Part shown: piece after piece, positions 23,701-38,700 of the stretch
How the letters are laid out: each line of letters begins with the position of its first letter
Numbering within the stretch: position 1 is the stretch's first letter
Program-made: the position numbers and the translations under genes
The notes under the pieces: generated by a model
Told to the model about the DNA's origin: nothing
The model's input: the letters and a program-made list of their open reading frames with translations, nothing else
Databases searched by the model: none
Source: Tubulanus polymorphus
Lineage: Eukaryota; Nemertea; Palaeonemertea; Tubulaniformes; Tubulanidae
DNA: 64,000 nt
Direction of reading: 5' to 3'
NCBI RefSeq assembly: GCF_964204645.1
Contig: NC_134025.1
Span: 3,663,001 to 3,727,000 of the forward strand

Positions 23701-26700
23701 AAAAACGGCAAAGTTGCTTTTGTGACTTGTGAGCCGACCTTGATAATCTTTGGATTTGTTGAGTTCAGTAAAATGAGGTTTGATGTCGCTTGATAGAATG
23801 ACATTTCGTTAAGTAATGACCGAACGCGTGGATCTTCTCTAGGAATTAATCTAAATGCAGTCAAATTGACGTAGTTGTACCGGAAATCCTCCATATCTAT
23901 TGTTTCCGTATCCTATAAAATATCGTGATTAACGCATTTGACATTATGGATTAGAATCAAACAATCTATTTCAATGATATTCAGTCTTAATACTGAACCT
24001 AGATGACATCATTGACGAATAGTTCATATCATTGCGAATAGAGAAGCTTACCAGGTTGGTTAGAATGTATTTATGATTGGAATTTACCATGCCTTCTTGG
24101 AGAGCCTGAGGAGATAAAAAACGATGTTGGAAATCTTAGAACGAGCTTATTGTTACCGTTGCTTTGGTAGTAGCAGCCATCAGTATTTCGATGCATTCAA
24201 CCAAATCTTTACTCACTATTTTGAGCATTGATAGTGTATCATCAACGTTTAGGTCAACGAGGATATTGTGCCAGTTTTTCATTTCAGCTTCGCGCAATGT
24301 TACGCGCATGTTTCCATTGTTAACTTGACGAACGATGATACTCATTTCTCCGCGATTACTCATTTTCAGGAGATTTTGCAACTTGAGTAATCCTGAAAAA
24401 AATACACAGAGATATACGCGAAGATAGCAAGTGTTTTTCGACCGCTGTCAATAGCAGAAAATTGTAGCGTTATACATGACGTGATTGGTCAATTTATTGG
24501 TCATCAAGAAAATGACGATAAGCACATCTCTTTTGTTTTTGTAGCTGATCACAGCAATTACACACGCATTAACAAGTTGCGTAGCTCAGAACAGATAATT
24601 GGTCATACGCAAAACGCGATGAAAAGGGGGATTTCTTCGATATTTTTGCCATGCTGATATTTGATATCGGGTGGCGGATGATTATTGTGAGCGAAATATT
24701 GGCGACAAAAATGGCTTCCTACCGTATTGATCTCCGTATAAAACTAGAATCCTTGTCCACCGGTAAAACGAGATTAGGTCTACGAATGCATTGGCTAGAA
24801 TATCTGCTTCTGGATATAGATTTATCGAAAATATTTTTCTCAAGTCCGACCGTGTTTCCAGTCGGGCCTCGAAGTGCGGAACGTCTAACGCGTTACAAAT
24901 CGAGTTAACGTGAGTGGCCATTTGAGATTCTTGCGGTCCGAATAAAGCGACCACGCCTCTGTTCAGCAGATGACAAGCTAAAATACAGAAATATGAATTC
25001 ATGAGAAGTTCGTGCATTTGCAGACAGGATGAAATTATTGTCATTAATGAAACAACTATAGTTTCGTCACCCCATTAAGAACCTTGTTGCTTATACTCTT
25101 TCCTAATGCAACAAAAATCGATGTTATCTTGCATTGACTGTTCATTAATAACAAAGGGATAAACAGTACAATAGAGGCCAATCATCAAATGGAGGTCCCA
25201 TTACTGACACCCGCTGTTAACCAATACGGAGTGTTCATAATAGATATATTGCACGCATGACAAAATCTAAACAAACTAAAACATACAGAACAAAACAAAA
25301 TGAGTTTATATAAAATATAAACGTTAGATTGAAGTTCTTGAGTGTTGTTTTTTTCTTTAATACGATTTTTCGAGTTGACTGTAGCTCCTCAATATGACAC
25401 CTGTGGTCAAGTATATATAACGCGGTGTTGACCATCATGACCGAACGTTACACCTGATACAAAGCTGTCTCGAGGTTGATTACTCAATTATCGTTTATCT
25501 GAGCCGACATGAAATTATTTGTATTCGTGCAGTCCACGGTGAGGATAACCCGTAATGTTGTCATTTCATTTTACTGTTATGATGGTCTGACTATCTAATG
25601 ATTCCATATTATGACATGATTTGGTCGGTGACGTATGGACGAAGCTACTTTGGGGGGATATGACGACGGACTACCGCAGTCAACAGCAACGCCGTGTGCT
25701 TTTTCAACGAAGACACGAAATAATAGAAAAACAAGTCGCGAAAGGCATCCCTAAGTAGCGACGGCTTTTTGATGCAGTCGAACAATATGAATGTGATTTA
25801 CACAAAGTGACCGCTGAATATGGGGGCACCTTGGGAAGAGGGAGCGCAGTCTTATATCGAAATATGTCTATATCCTCTCATAGGAATCGGACGAAAAGAT
25901 CTTAACGTTTGATAATCAAAAGATGATGAAGGCATTATTATCAAAAAGCTAGATTCAGATGATATTCTGATATAGACATATACAATTGTTGTCGCTATAA
26001 ACTATTTTGCCTTGAAAAAGTTTTTATATGGAATCATTTGTATAGAAATGACTTCTAATTAGCCCAAGATATCCTATTATCTGTCAGAAGCAACATTTTC
26101 GCTTTCATTTCGGCACGGGACTCATATACCAGCTCATATATATCAACTGTTTTCCTTCTCGATTTTATAAACGATGAATCAAATCGTGACTTCAGTAAAT
26201 TAATGAGCCGATAAATAGATTTAGATTTTATGGCGAAATATAAGGCATGCGATCAGTTTCTCAAATGACGGATGTATAGAATGCTATGCAAGGCAATCAC
26301 GGTAAAAGATACATTGGTTCGTAATGAGACACGCATAAAATATCTTACATGAGAATTCCAAAATTTAAGTTTAATTATTCGCATATGTGCATCGTTAGTT
26401 CAGTAAGTATCGATTCGAAACTTAAAACGGGTGTAAAATTGAAATACGATGGAAACTAACGACCAAGTCGATCAAGTCTATAACCCCTTGCATAACGATT
26501 CCTCATACGCCCAACGTTATCGGCCACAGCGATAGTCATTACTATTTTCATTTCTATCAAAAGCTAATTCCACTTTTCAAAAGGCAAACACGCGTATTAA
26601 TAAGAAGCCCACTCCCTTGGTCGTTGGTTGTTCTTTTGATGTAAATTATTTTCCTTCTACCTGCAAGCTAGCACGGCGCGCTGGTGTATCAGTGCACGAG

Positions 26701-29700
26701 TCATTAGGCTTGACTCCTGTTCCCTGTCAAGATAATAGCTAACACCCCGGGCAACGAACACAACCAGACGAATGCGAATCTCCTTCAAGAAACATCAACT
26801 GGAGCAGCAAACTTGAACGACTGATTTTACGAATAGAGTTAGTGTCGATAAATATTTTTCTTTATTATTTTTATAGTTCAAAAGTAGAAACTCCATCTTG
26901 TTGTCAAGTTGGTATATATGATCTTGCAGTAGATATCTACCAGGGGATTTTTGCACACATGAGTATCAGGGGATGACGGGAACACAGCTGTTTTCCCAAA
27001 TGAAATTCAATTAAAACGAACCTTGCACGATTCCTGACGCGCACGGTTGTTCTCAAGAAGTGGAGTCACGTAACATTCTAATTGGTCCATAAGACGCTTA
27101 AAGTTTTGTGAAACGAGAAATTTGCGAATATTTCATTGGAATAACGAGAGTAGTTGCGTAAGAATTTCAAAGTCATCGCCTTTTAGGATCTGACGTCGAG
27201 CGAGTTGCCGATGAGAGCTAAACAGTTTCCACCGTCGTCAGATGATACTATCATAACTAAATGTTCGATTATTTCCGCCTGACAGGAGCGAGTGATTCAT
27301 GACTCGAAACACCATAAATCATCGACAGTTTGAAATGTGCAAGAGAATCTAAGTGTGTAATAGGGGATGATCTGGAAGCCACGGCACCGGTTCCAATTAG
27401 GCTAGATTTCTAGCTGATGATGCGCTTGCATGACTTGTCGTCAGTCCCCCTTATCATCGAAGACTGAATACGTGAAGTCAAGAATGACTTAACCGCTTCT
27501 GAAAAACATGTTGTATATCAAACATCGCGAAAAACGGACAGGCAACCGGGAATTGAGAACAAGTCCGCATTATGCGCATGGCCGCCGTCATATGTAACAA
27601 CGCTGCCCTGGAGCAGCACACTAATATGGACGACCTTCAGAGCTTCATCTCATTCGTCTTCATAAAACTATAGGCCATTATATGGAGGGTTAGCCCACGC
27701 ATATACACAATATCGCTGAAGTAGTGAACATGCGAACAACGAACAAAACATGGAAAAAACATTCGAAACATTTGTTTTTGAAGATGAGATCTAAAGGCAA
27801 ACACAAGTCATGTATATGTTTCAGATACAGCATGATAGATGTAGTTTTATCTAATTCCCAACCTTCAGCGACATCGTATCGTCTGCGCGCGAACGCGGGA
27901 GAAATCATCTATAAATCTTCACATGATTGATTGAAAAAACATTTCCGAGCCACGAACTTCCGCGACCTTGATAAGATGTACTCGGCTCCTAGTGGAATCC
28001 GGTCTTAATTAGTAGCTTAAAACGAACACTTGAGAAACGCTCGTTCCACCTTCAATCCGATCTGATAAACATAGATCGATCGATCGATTGTACAAACAGG
28101 GGAAAATTGAAAGTTAACCCATCAATAATATGCGCCATTATCCAGACAGTTTCGAAATTCATCGCTTAAACTACACACACATGCCAATAATTACGTTACG
28201 AGACAAATGTCGCCAAAATTAACGATGTTCACCGTAGCCGATCATAGACGTCAGTCTATCCAATCACATCTCAAATATTATAACATACGCCTACTAGCGT
28301 TCATTATAGATTTATTGGCCGATTAAATTACCATTTGATATTTCGATGAAATCGTCTTCAATTTGGAAATTAAAACAATGGAGAAATGATTCTGAAATTT
28401 GCGTGTCTTATTTTCAAATAGCGAACCATCAAACCTGCCGAGAAACCTCCCGTCGTATCAGTCAACAGTTTTATCAGAGGTTCACAAAAGCCAGTGCATC
28501 CTGTAGCTCAGGAATATCCCAAAATCAATGGAAAAAAATAAGTCATTGTTAAGTTATGGCGAAAAAATCTATGATGAGTGGCCTCACCGCGGTATCGCCG
28601 TGGCGTCACACCCGCATCAGGTGCACGCTCAATTGTTCCTCATTCTAGTGAAACGACGATTAATTCCTGGAACCCGTCGAAAAGCAGATACGATATATAC
28701 CATAAACACGTTTCTGAAGCTCTTTAACAAGATAGACAATCTTATTTTACAAAGTGAACCATTTTTGAACTGTGTGAACTACTTCTGGGGCAAACAGTTA
28801 TTGCTGAACATGCACAGATGAAGTTACCAACTTGTTGAGTGGAATTGAATTCCTAAACAGAGGGTCGTCTTGAAGTCAGATATTTTTAGGGGTAAATTGC
28901 CTAAGCCCCGTGAAAGTGAAAAATATTATTGTTTCTAATCTACATTTATTGCATCTAATCGTTATTTCGGTAATTTGTTCCGCAAGTTTTCAGCCAAAGT
29001 GCCTTTATAAATGATTCAGATTGTTAGATCGCTATTGTACACGAACTCAAATAGAGAGATGAAGTGAAACGAAACACGCACGCAAACACATAAAACGAAA
29101 GGTCAGACGAATCTTGCAGACGAGATGAAAAAGACAATTTGTCAGCTTGCTTGTCCTGTGCGAAAAAGATTCATTATATCCGCGAAAGCGATCGAACTAC
29201 CAAATCGTTTATATATGTGACTCATATCGAAGGTATATCATCCTATCTTGTAAAGTATGAGAAAGGTCAAGGAGAGGAAAGACGATTCGGATCACTCAAT
29301 AAAGATAACAGCTGACTGAAATCCAATCGACCATCAACAGAAAATCATCGGTTTTCAAACCAGCTTACATCACGATTAATTACCATTTATCCTCATGTTG
29401 TAAGATGGAAATTAATCGACCTTTCTTGGTTGAAGCCAGCGTATTTGACTGGTGAGTTTTGTTCTCACTACTGCTCCTTATATTTGCTCTTTGTCAAGAT
29501 TGAATCATTGAATAATGTTTTCTCTCGGAAAGTCCGGTTAGTTTCAAAACTACAGCACGTGTATATATATACATAGCCACTTGCCGATTCAGTCCAAGCA
29601 GAAATAAAACACTTGACGTAAATTCCCTCGATGAATTTAATTTTGTTCTTGTGTGTGTGTGTGTTGGGAGATATTTTTGACAACTGACACAACCGATAAC

Positions 29701-32700
29701 CAACAAGGTCGAATAGGCCGGAGCAGTGATGATGGCGAATACTTATTTCAATGATTGACATGTCTCTAGAGATGACTTCTTCCTCGAAACTTCGTTTAGC
29801 ATGCGTGATTGATTTCTAAATCGCTTCTGCAAGAAGGACAAACAATCGAGTTACTGGCTTGGAGAATCTACTCGTCGAATGAATTCCCTGGTTAATGAAA
29901 ACATGATTTTTGAAATGATTTCACGTGTAAAGAATTCAGAAATTAGCGCGAAGCTCGCTCTGTGAATAAAATAAAAAGCCAGTAACGAAAATCGAGGTCG
30001 TTGAATAGAATTTGAAGATTCCGACGCACCTGGGCGTAGGATATAGAAAACACTCCCTTGGCCTAGGAGATTTCAGACTAAACGCCAAACATAAATAAGT
30101 CCATTCAAATGTACGCTGAATTATAAACTACTCGACTGACACATTGCAGCCAGAGCGACTGCGATAATGAAATTATGATATGGCCTAAAATGAGATAGAA
30201 AAGATGAGTATGATTGTCAGACAGACATGTGCAGTTACAATATTAATGGACAATATGTCAACGCTTTCCTCTAAGGGACTTGCAGTAATTGAGATGATGG
30301 GAAAATGGCCGACTATCTCTGAGAGTCGTCTTCTTTCAAAGGAAGATAAACCTCGACAAAGAAAAACTGTGGCCGACTGATAGACGGTTCACCCACCTGA
30401 GGGGGATAAATATACATTGGCAGAGTCGATTTAAGCACCACTCATATAGTATTATATTTGAGTTGCACGAAGAAGGATGCCATTTGACACCTCCTATGGA
30501 CACATCCTATTCAACAAAAACGGTGGTCATCACCTGCACCAACAACTATGCGATTTTGTTGGAAAATCGATGATTGAACTTTATAAATTCGACTCATATT
30601 TTCACTGAAAAAAATGATTATTACTTATTTTACCTTTTCTGCCTGCTTGATAGCTATCAGGTGCACCACCAAGTCGTTGGACATTCAGTTCGAGAACAGT
30701 ATCTTTTAACAATGTCGAATCACGGTTGATGCGTTCAATTGCGAATTGTATTGTGTTCTCAATTTGGTTGTTTATTTTCCCGGCACCAAATAAACCACCT
30801 GTAAATAACAGAAACCATTAATGAAATTCAGTTAACGTACATTATGATTTTTTTTTCTGATAAGTTACTGCGTGCAAAGACTCCCGTGTCTAATCGATGT
30901 TGACAAATCATCGAAAAAACGCATTAATTTTCATAAAACGAAGGTTTACGACGTGTCCTTTTTAATAGAAACAAATGACGATATTATCCCTGATGAGGAA
31001 ATGAAAAAACCCATTAAATTTGTGCCAATCGGTAGCTGATTATTTCGGTCTTATTTTCATGTGACTTTTAATTCATTCAACCACGAATCATCGAGCGAGG
31101 ACTCGTCGTTAAGCGCACCGAATCTTGCAAATATCGGGATACACGATTGGGGCACGCAGTATTCAGAGCTCATTGACATCGATATTTGCAAGTAGTTTAT
31201 TTTATGCATCAATTGTTCTGCGGTTTGCCAACTATGCATAGTGGTACCTGCTAACCGAAAGTCATTTTCCGGTAATGGTAACAAGTTATCGTACCAATGA
31301 TTACCCTGATCCTTGTTGCCCGATAAGCAACTGATAAGCGTTCGGTCTCCCTATCATTGAGTGATTGGCGTTAACGTACTCACTATAATTACGTTAGTGC
31401 CTACTTATAAACGGGCGTCGGATTGCAAAGCAACTCCGCATATCTCCGAAGATTCCTCGAATAAACTGCATCCATAATCTGAGCAGAATTGACCGAACCC
31501 GACACAACAAAAAAAATCGGTCGTTACTTATTTCAAATTGATCGGCAATTTTCGTGAAACCATCAGGAAACGACCAGAAAGCCGGCGACATGGAAATGAT
31601 GGAAAGTATTCACTAGCGTCTTCCATTAAGATATAGTTCTTTATCAGGATATATATTTAGCGAAGGAAAAAATTCTGAAACTGTCTACAAAGAAAGTATT
31701 TTTCTAAAAACTAGATTTAATGAAATTCAATGTTGAAAGATGATTTCGCGAACGGAACCGTTCGTGCACGTCTTAATCGGTTTTCGAGTTCATAGCGAAA
31801 CCTTGGAAGTTTTCGATTTCGCGAACGAGCATCGCTTTTCGATAAATTGATAAACATTTCATCATTCATATCACCACAGTGCCTGTCTGCCGTATTTACA
31901 ATGAAGCTTTTACTTTCAGGTCGACGACAAAACGTCCCGCGGAATGAGCTTTCACGCCGCTACATGTGTACCCCGAGACGCTAGTTTCATTCAGATGGTA
32001 AATCGACAAGACGCGATGGCTTCTCTAATCTGGAAGTTTTTCTTATTATTATTTGTATAGATGAATTACATCGTTTCTAAATAAACCCGGAAACTATTTA
32101 GCGCCTCGTCTGTGTAGCTTCGCTCGTATACGACATCAGGCAATCAGTAAATTGATTTTCATTTTGACAGACCGAGGTTATGGATGAGCAATACGCTATC
32201 ATATTTCACAACGTTTCCTTAAAAATGGCCGCATGTCAAACTTCAGAGAGCAACCGACAATATAGTCATATTACAAACAATGAAAAGGAATGGATATTGT
32301 TCAAAAGACACATGTATAATCAAAACATTTCTATTCTTTTCGATTTCCTGGAGGAAAACTGGTAAAGAAGATATGAACGTTATTACATTTACATTTCAGA
32401 CCCTCAAATCCTCTACGATCGAATGAAAAAAAGAAGCTACGATCTTCAGGAATTATTTCTAAATGTTGTTTAGAAACGTCATGTCTTTTTCTCGTCTAAC
32501 GCAACTACATTTTTATAGATGGAAGAGATGTGCATTCGGGTTTTAATCACGTCTGATCTCTTGTACAGACTGCTTGGATTACACTATCAGCGGTTGTCGA
32601 CGTTGATCTGTGGACCGTCGGTTAAAAACGAGACCAGTTTCATCACGATCTAAAAAGCAATCTGAACGAATACTTAATTAAATTGAATACGAGCAACATA

Positions 32701-35700
32701 TGAATTTGAATCGGCATAAACTGCTCATATGAAGTCGGTTTACAGACAGATGCTTTTTCAAAGTAGTAAGTTTACTCTCGGCATGAAAGTGAAATTTAGA
32801 TCAAAATTGTTGGTCATTATTTGGTTTTCGGCAGCAGCTAAAATGTTCTCATTTGGTGGTCGTCCCTGGGTTTGGCTACTCACTCGTCACGAAGCATGAT
32901 ATATCTGTTCCCATTTCGGGCAATGGATATCAGGCTTTTAATGGATTACGTGGTTAATCTCGACTGATCAGAAATCTTCCATAGCTACCACTCTAAATAA
33001 TTGCAAAATTTACTCGCAGACTGTGTTTTAAGCCACTGCTCTGAGCTCACATCATGTCTCTCATATTGGCCTAATGGTAAACTTAGAGTTGTAGCCCGAA
33101 GTATTCCGGGACCTTGAAAACGCCATCTATGTTTCCAAGTCGCTATTCATTCTGTTTCATCGCTGAATTTTTGGTACGTTATTCGCAATATTATAACTAG
33201 TAACGTTATTCAATAACGACTTGTTTTTACTAAGTTTGCGTAGAACTTCGATCAAACTCCCTTTTACCAAAAGAATCCCCACGAGACTTATAGACGCTTC
33301 AGTCTTTTGTCCGGTTTAGTTAAGACTTTTCTCGTGAAATCCGAGAGAGACCAAGGGAATGATCGATCAGACTCTGGCCGAAACTAACATTCATCCCAGC
33401 CTGCCGTTAAATATACAGTCGAAACGAGTATGCTGTGGTAGCTATAGCTCTAAGCTATCAGCTATATAGCTACCAGTTCACCGCGTACCTGATCCACCTG
33501 TCATACCAACGTGGGCAAAGTAGATAACGACTCCCAACATCGTTAACAACGTTTAGTGTGTAAACATCATAATTGTGAAGAATCAAAAACAGAACCACGT
33601 ACACGCCACCCGATCGGCAGATGGTAGACGATGCAGGGAGATCCACCACGCCACGAATAACGAAACAACCTTAAACCATTTAGTAAAATTATACACAACC
33701 TCGATCTTCTTCTACCACTGAAAAATTCTATTCAGTTATTTTATTTAGTTTAAGTTACGAGTATACATTTTCCTAAGCTATGTAATGGTACTGCGCGGTT
33801 CATCGATATGGTTGCGCGTGGAATAACGCACCAACACGAAACTATAAAATACATCGACAATTTAATCTGGCAGCGTATCGAAAAATGATTAAACGACGCC
33901 AAGATATAGATTTTGTTTTCTTTAAGTCCTAGACTTGAATTGGCTACGTGCGTTAAGTCGCCAAGCGAACGGCTTCTACAGATGTTGTTTCCTTATATTA
34001 AAAAAAACTTAAGCCAGAAGACGGGAGACACAGACGACAATCAATGACTGTTCCTCAGTATAACTGTATCGATAACGAATACGACACTAATGATCAAAAT
34101 AATATTCTATAACATGAACTACCGATAGCGGGCGTGTTATCATATCTACTGCAACGGTAAGATACGGACCAGTCGCTTGCCGGCTTGCAGGCAGGTTGAA
34201 AGATTGTTTGAATGAACCGGAACCGAAATTTCTAATTATGTACTTTGATTTGAACAAAAAATGCCGTAAATTCGCCCGCCGACCACACAACTATATAAAT
34301 CCAATCAAAACAAATCAAACGAAATCCTACCACTTAGATAAATAACATGGTCAATCCCTATATTGTGATTAAAAAAAGTTACGGAACTCGCGCTGATGTG
34401 CTGGTCTCGGCTAAGAATATCACGGACGACTCTTAAGAGAAATGAAACTTTAATCAAATCTCAAAAGATTTACTCGCACTTTAAGCACACTTTGTAAGCA
34501 CAACAACCTACTCGCAAATGAAGAATTAATGATACATTATTACGACATCAATTATAGAACATCCCGCTAAGACAAATTAGCGCCATCATCTTAAAACCTG
34601 TTAAAGAAGTCTCCGATATTTCGTAACGCGAGCCCTAGGGAAAAATTTATTTGCAAATTCAGTGTTCCAATTCGATTGTCAAAAACATTATCGTCTGTAA
34701 AAATTAGACGCGGCGCTAGACGCGGTACTAGACTCTGGGGTGTTGATGACGGGTATAATCAAACTTAAGAACGTCACGACATCCAGAATAACCGGAGAGG
34801 GCTTGTCTGTACAACCCCGGCGAATGACTTCTTAATAACGTTTGATGAAACAGTGTATTCGGTATTTTCGATAGATTTTCAACTAGAAATACCAAGAATT
34901 TAAAACTACATCTGATGAAATGAGTATCAGTTCAGTTTAGCCGTGAGATGAGTCTAAGGGTATCGCGACACGGGCCCAGCACTCATCTGCTCTCAACCAG
35001 GCGGGAGAGAGTTGTTATATTTCTACCCAGACCACTTCTTGACGTTTACTTCATGATATAAGAGTCATGAATACAAACGTTTTCGAGTCATTTGACGAAT
35101 AGTTATCGGGTTTTAACGCGTTGACGGTATAACCCATAAAAATGGACGACTATATTTTGATAAAACTGTTGTTAGTTTATATTCGCTCGGCGCGATCTTC
35201 TGAAGTTAATTAATCATGAAGCACATTACATAGACGCTAATTGCCCGCTCCCGAAAATTCATCACGGGTTTCTTGAGGAGACGATTGCAGAATGAGATTG
35301 ATCAATCTTCCCGGGTAATGGCGTCAGTTTTTGACGCCCCGGCGAGAGACGAGCTGTTGTGTGGTGTGTGAGATTTAAATATAGTTCAAGCCCTCATTTG
35401 TAATATTTACTGGTGATTAAGGGACCATGTGTTTTATGATTAATCTGTCGTTGTCATTCGTCCCTGTGCCGCGCTAGACAAATTAATTATTGTTTTTGAA
35501 CGATTCTGATGTGATGTACGGCCCTGAATAACGTTTCCATTATTTCCCGCAGTTCATGTCTTAACTTGTGTCAATAAAAAGAGTCCTTGCAACCTGATTT
35601 CTATTTCGGAAAATATTTACTTCAATAATTGATGCAATTACTATTTTTTGAGTCAAGAAAATACGTGTAAGACTTCCAAATATTTTTCTTGAAATTCATT

Positions 35701-38700
35701 TATTTATGGTTGGGACTTATGCCAGGATCGAAGGGAAAAGGGATACAAAAGTCACGGTGTAATTCATTTACGCACTATTGTCTATTTCCAGATAAAATTA
35801 CTTATATCAGATATTTGTAGTTACTTTTCTACATTTCATTGCCTGAGAATAATTTACGAGGCTGTATCGCAATTTGTGACAATTTGCATGACATCCATTA
35901 CGATATTAAAGATTGATACGGTAGGAACCGCAGTGCGCAAATGACTGACATGGTCGTGGGCTCAACTGACCCCAAATCATGAAATATGTACCAGATACAT
36001 TTCACTACTCTTACATTACGCAATTGAATTTGGGGAAACTATTCACCTGAGGATAGAAACGGTCAGAGCAATTTATGGAGAAAAAATCCGGCATATGATA
36101 TATAACCAGTATATACACCATATTTTATAGGCAACTTCATGAATAAATGGATATAGGAATAGATTATATTATGATATAACATTAAGCGGACTTCTCTGTG
36201 ATTAACGATTATTTGATCTGCTATAGATTTAGAGTTGATTAGAGTTGATTTTAGGGTAATTTTCGGAATATTCCTTGCTCTCTCGTCAAGTTTAGGTCAT
36301 TTTAAAAGATCAAACCTAAGTTTTGAAAACAGCTCATAGAATTGAGTCGAAACGTCACTATTCTCCTAGTTTTCTTCATGATAGTGCGTTTTTTATCAAA
36401 TGAATTATAGTATAGACAGTTGCTTGTCTATGAAAACCAAATATGAAAATGTCCCAAAACCACAGGATATTTCGAATGAAATCCCACATTAATTCTATGA
36501 TAAATGTCTGCTGTACACAGCGATCTATTTTAAGAATAATGTTTCATCGAAACGATGTTAGTCATGTTAATGTTGTTGCGAAATTAAAAACTTTCCGTGA
36601 ATTGAATGTGAGTTATGCAATGACAGTCAGTGCTAAGTCTTATTTCATGCGAACGATTTCAATCATGTCGAGAACAACTGGAGAATAATAAATACATTTC
36701 AAACGACATCGCGACGAATACATCGAAATGGCTGAGATTTCTGATTTAATAGAAGTCTGTCTGCAGCACTGATCGGGAAGGAACTGGATTCCGGTAATTG
36801 TTTTTCGCAGAAAATACCTAAATCATCGCCGATTGCGGTGACGTGCTGTCCCCCCACGCCACAAATGATAGTTGACATTGATAGGCCGAAATAAAATCTT
36901 ATTTCGATGAAAATGTGCGCAGAATAAAAAGTAATTTTTCTTACAGTAAATCTAACGCCATAGACGGAAAATGAAAGTATATTTTTCGTCGTGGTTACAT
37001 ATTTTCCATCGTTACGTCACCGATGTCCTTTGCACATGGAATTGTTTGATGGCTGCCGATGAATGAACGGTTCACAGTGCTACGCCATCAGGTATACAGT
37101 CGAGACCTGAGCGGTTCATGTTTATTCATCTCTCACGCAACGTGCGTAATAAAATAGCAATCAAAATGTAAATGCTTAAATGGAAACACGACAAACGAAA
37201 GATGCCCTAGGGTCTATGGCGGTACGTTCACCTGATATGAGAATCTATTATATCTTTGTCTATAAATCATATCGGCACAGCAGAGTCATATTCTGAAGTA
37301 AATTAGCGCATACTGCGGCATATGAGGACGACTATGAATACCAATCGTCATTCATCAGTACAGGAATTTACCTTTCACCATGTCTGTACAGATTATAGTT
37401 ACACAGTGTCGTAGACGTTGCACGGCACTCTCACCCATCAGTTTTTACGCCGTAATTCAACGCGCCCGGTGACATCCACCGGTCAAATTACAACCACCGA
37501 TTGTTGCACAACAAGCCAGAAACTATTAGCATTAATTTGAAGCGCGCAATGACATTTTGCGAAAAATGATATAACTTTTCGTCCGTCGGTAGTGTTTGGT
37601 AAATTCCCCCCGCGTACGAACTGAATTAAACAGACCATTACTCGCTCGGCGGCCAAACGATGGTTATGTCTGACGAGAAAAAATTACTAAGGACTTTTCG
37701 ATGAGACCGATTCTCATTCGATGGCAAGATATATATCCAGACATGACCTCGCGTGATAAATCATAACGCCGTGCTTTGTTCTGTTCGGTGAACTTTGCTT
37801 TTTCCGAATGGTCAGCGATCATTTACCAAAGTCCAGTCTCTCGGCAGCAGTGTCGGCATCTTCTCAGACACTTCATTAACTTCATCGTTATAATCTTTGT
37901 CAGCACTGGTATAATACGAACAAAACTGCAGCTAATACGTCATCGAAGATGTTTTTTTTTGTCTAGAGTGGTCGACAACGGAATACAGAATGTACTGTAA
38001 AATCGCGGATGTTGTTCATACGGAGTTTGATACAAGGCAAAATCTTACAATACAAAAGAAAAATGAGTCGGAAAAGTTTCCTAAGCGAATATTTTTATTC
38101 GACGTTTCGAAAAAAGACAAATGATTATCATCGAAGATGTTTTTATCGTAAATTATCATTACAACATAGTCAGAGTGTTTCATCGCGATTATGGAATGAC
38201 TAGTGTCAGATATTAACTATGACGTTAGTTAAAACTGTGTATTTAACGAAGATAAAAAACGGTTACTATTGACGTTCAGTAAAATCTCCCGTACTTTATT
38301 GAACACAATATTATGTTTCTGTTATCGCTTCAGTTTTTTTCCTTTTTTTTCTCTTTCCTTTTTTGTTGATTTATCCAAACGTGTTTCTAGCGACTGCGGA
38401 TATAACGAGCCCTTTCATTCGACAGTAGAACATCACAGGTTTTTTTAACTAAATGGAAAACTTTGCATTTGCACAGTCATCGCCGTTTTCAAAGGGACAT
38501 TAGGCGTGTGTGTACCTCGTCGCGAGCTGATATTAACACCTGAATTTGCTCGCTTTTTATCGGTATCAGACACCGTGTAGATGATAAGGACAAATGAGAT
38601 TATGAAGATTTTCTATTTCAGTAACTGAACGATAAATAATGGCCTGACAAGGCCAGACGCTTAATTAGAGGTCCTAGGAAGGACATTACGCCCGACGCTT

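Noticed and set aside
28346-28821. Two overlapping plus-strand frames
   Set aside because: No family signal, different frames, no splice sites linking them.
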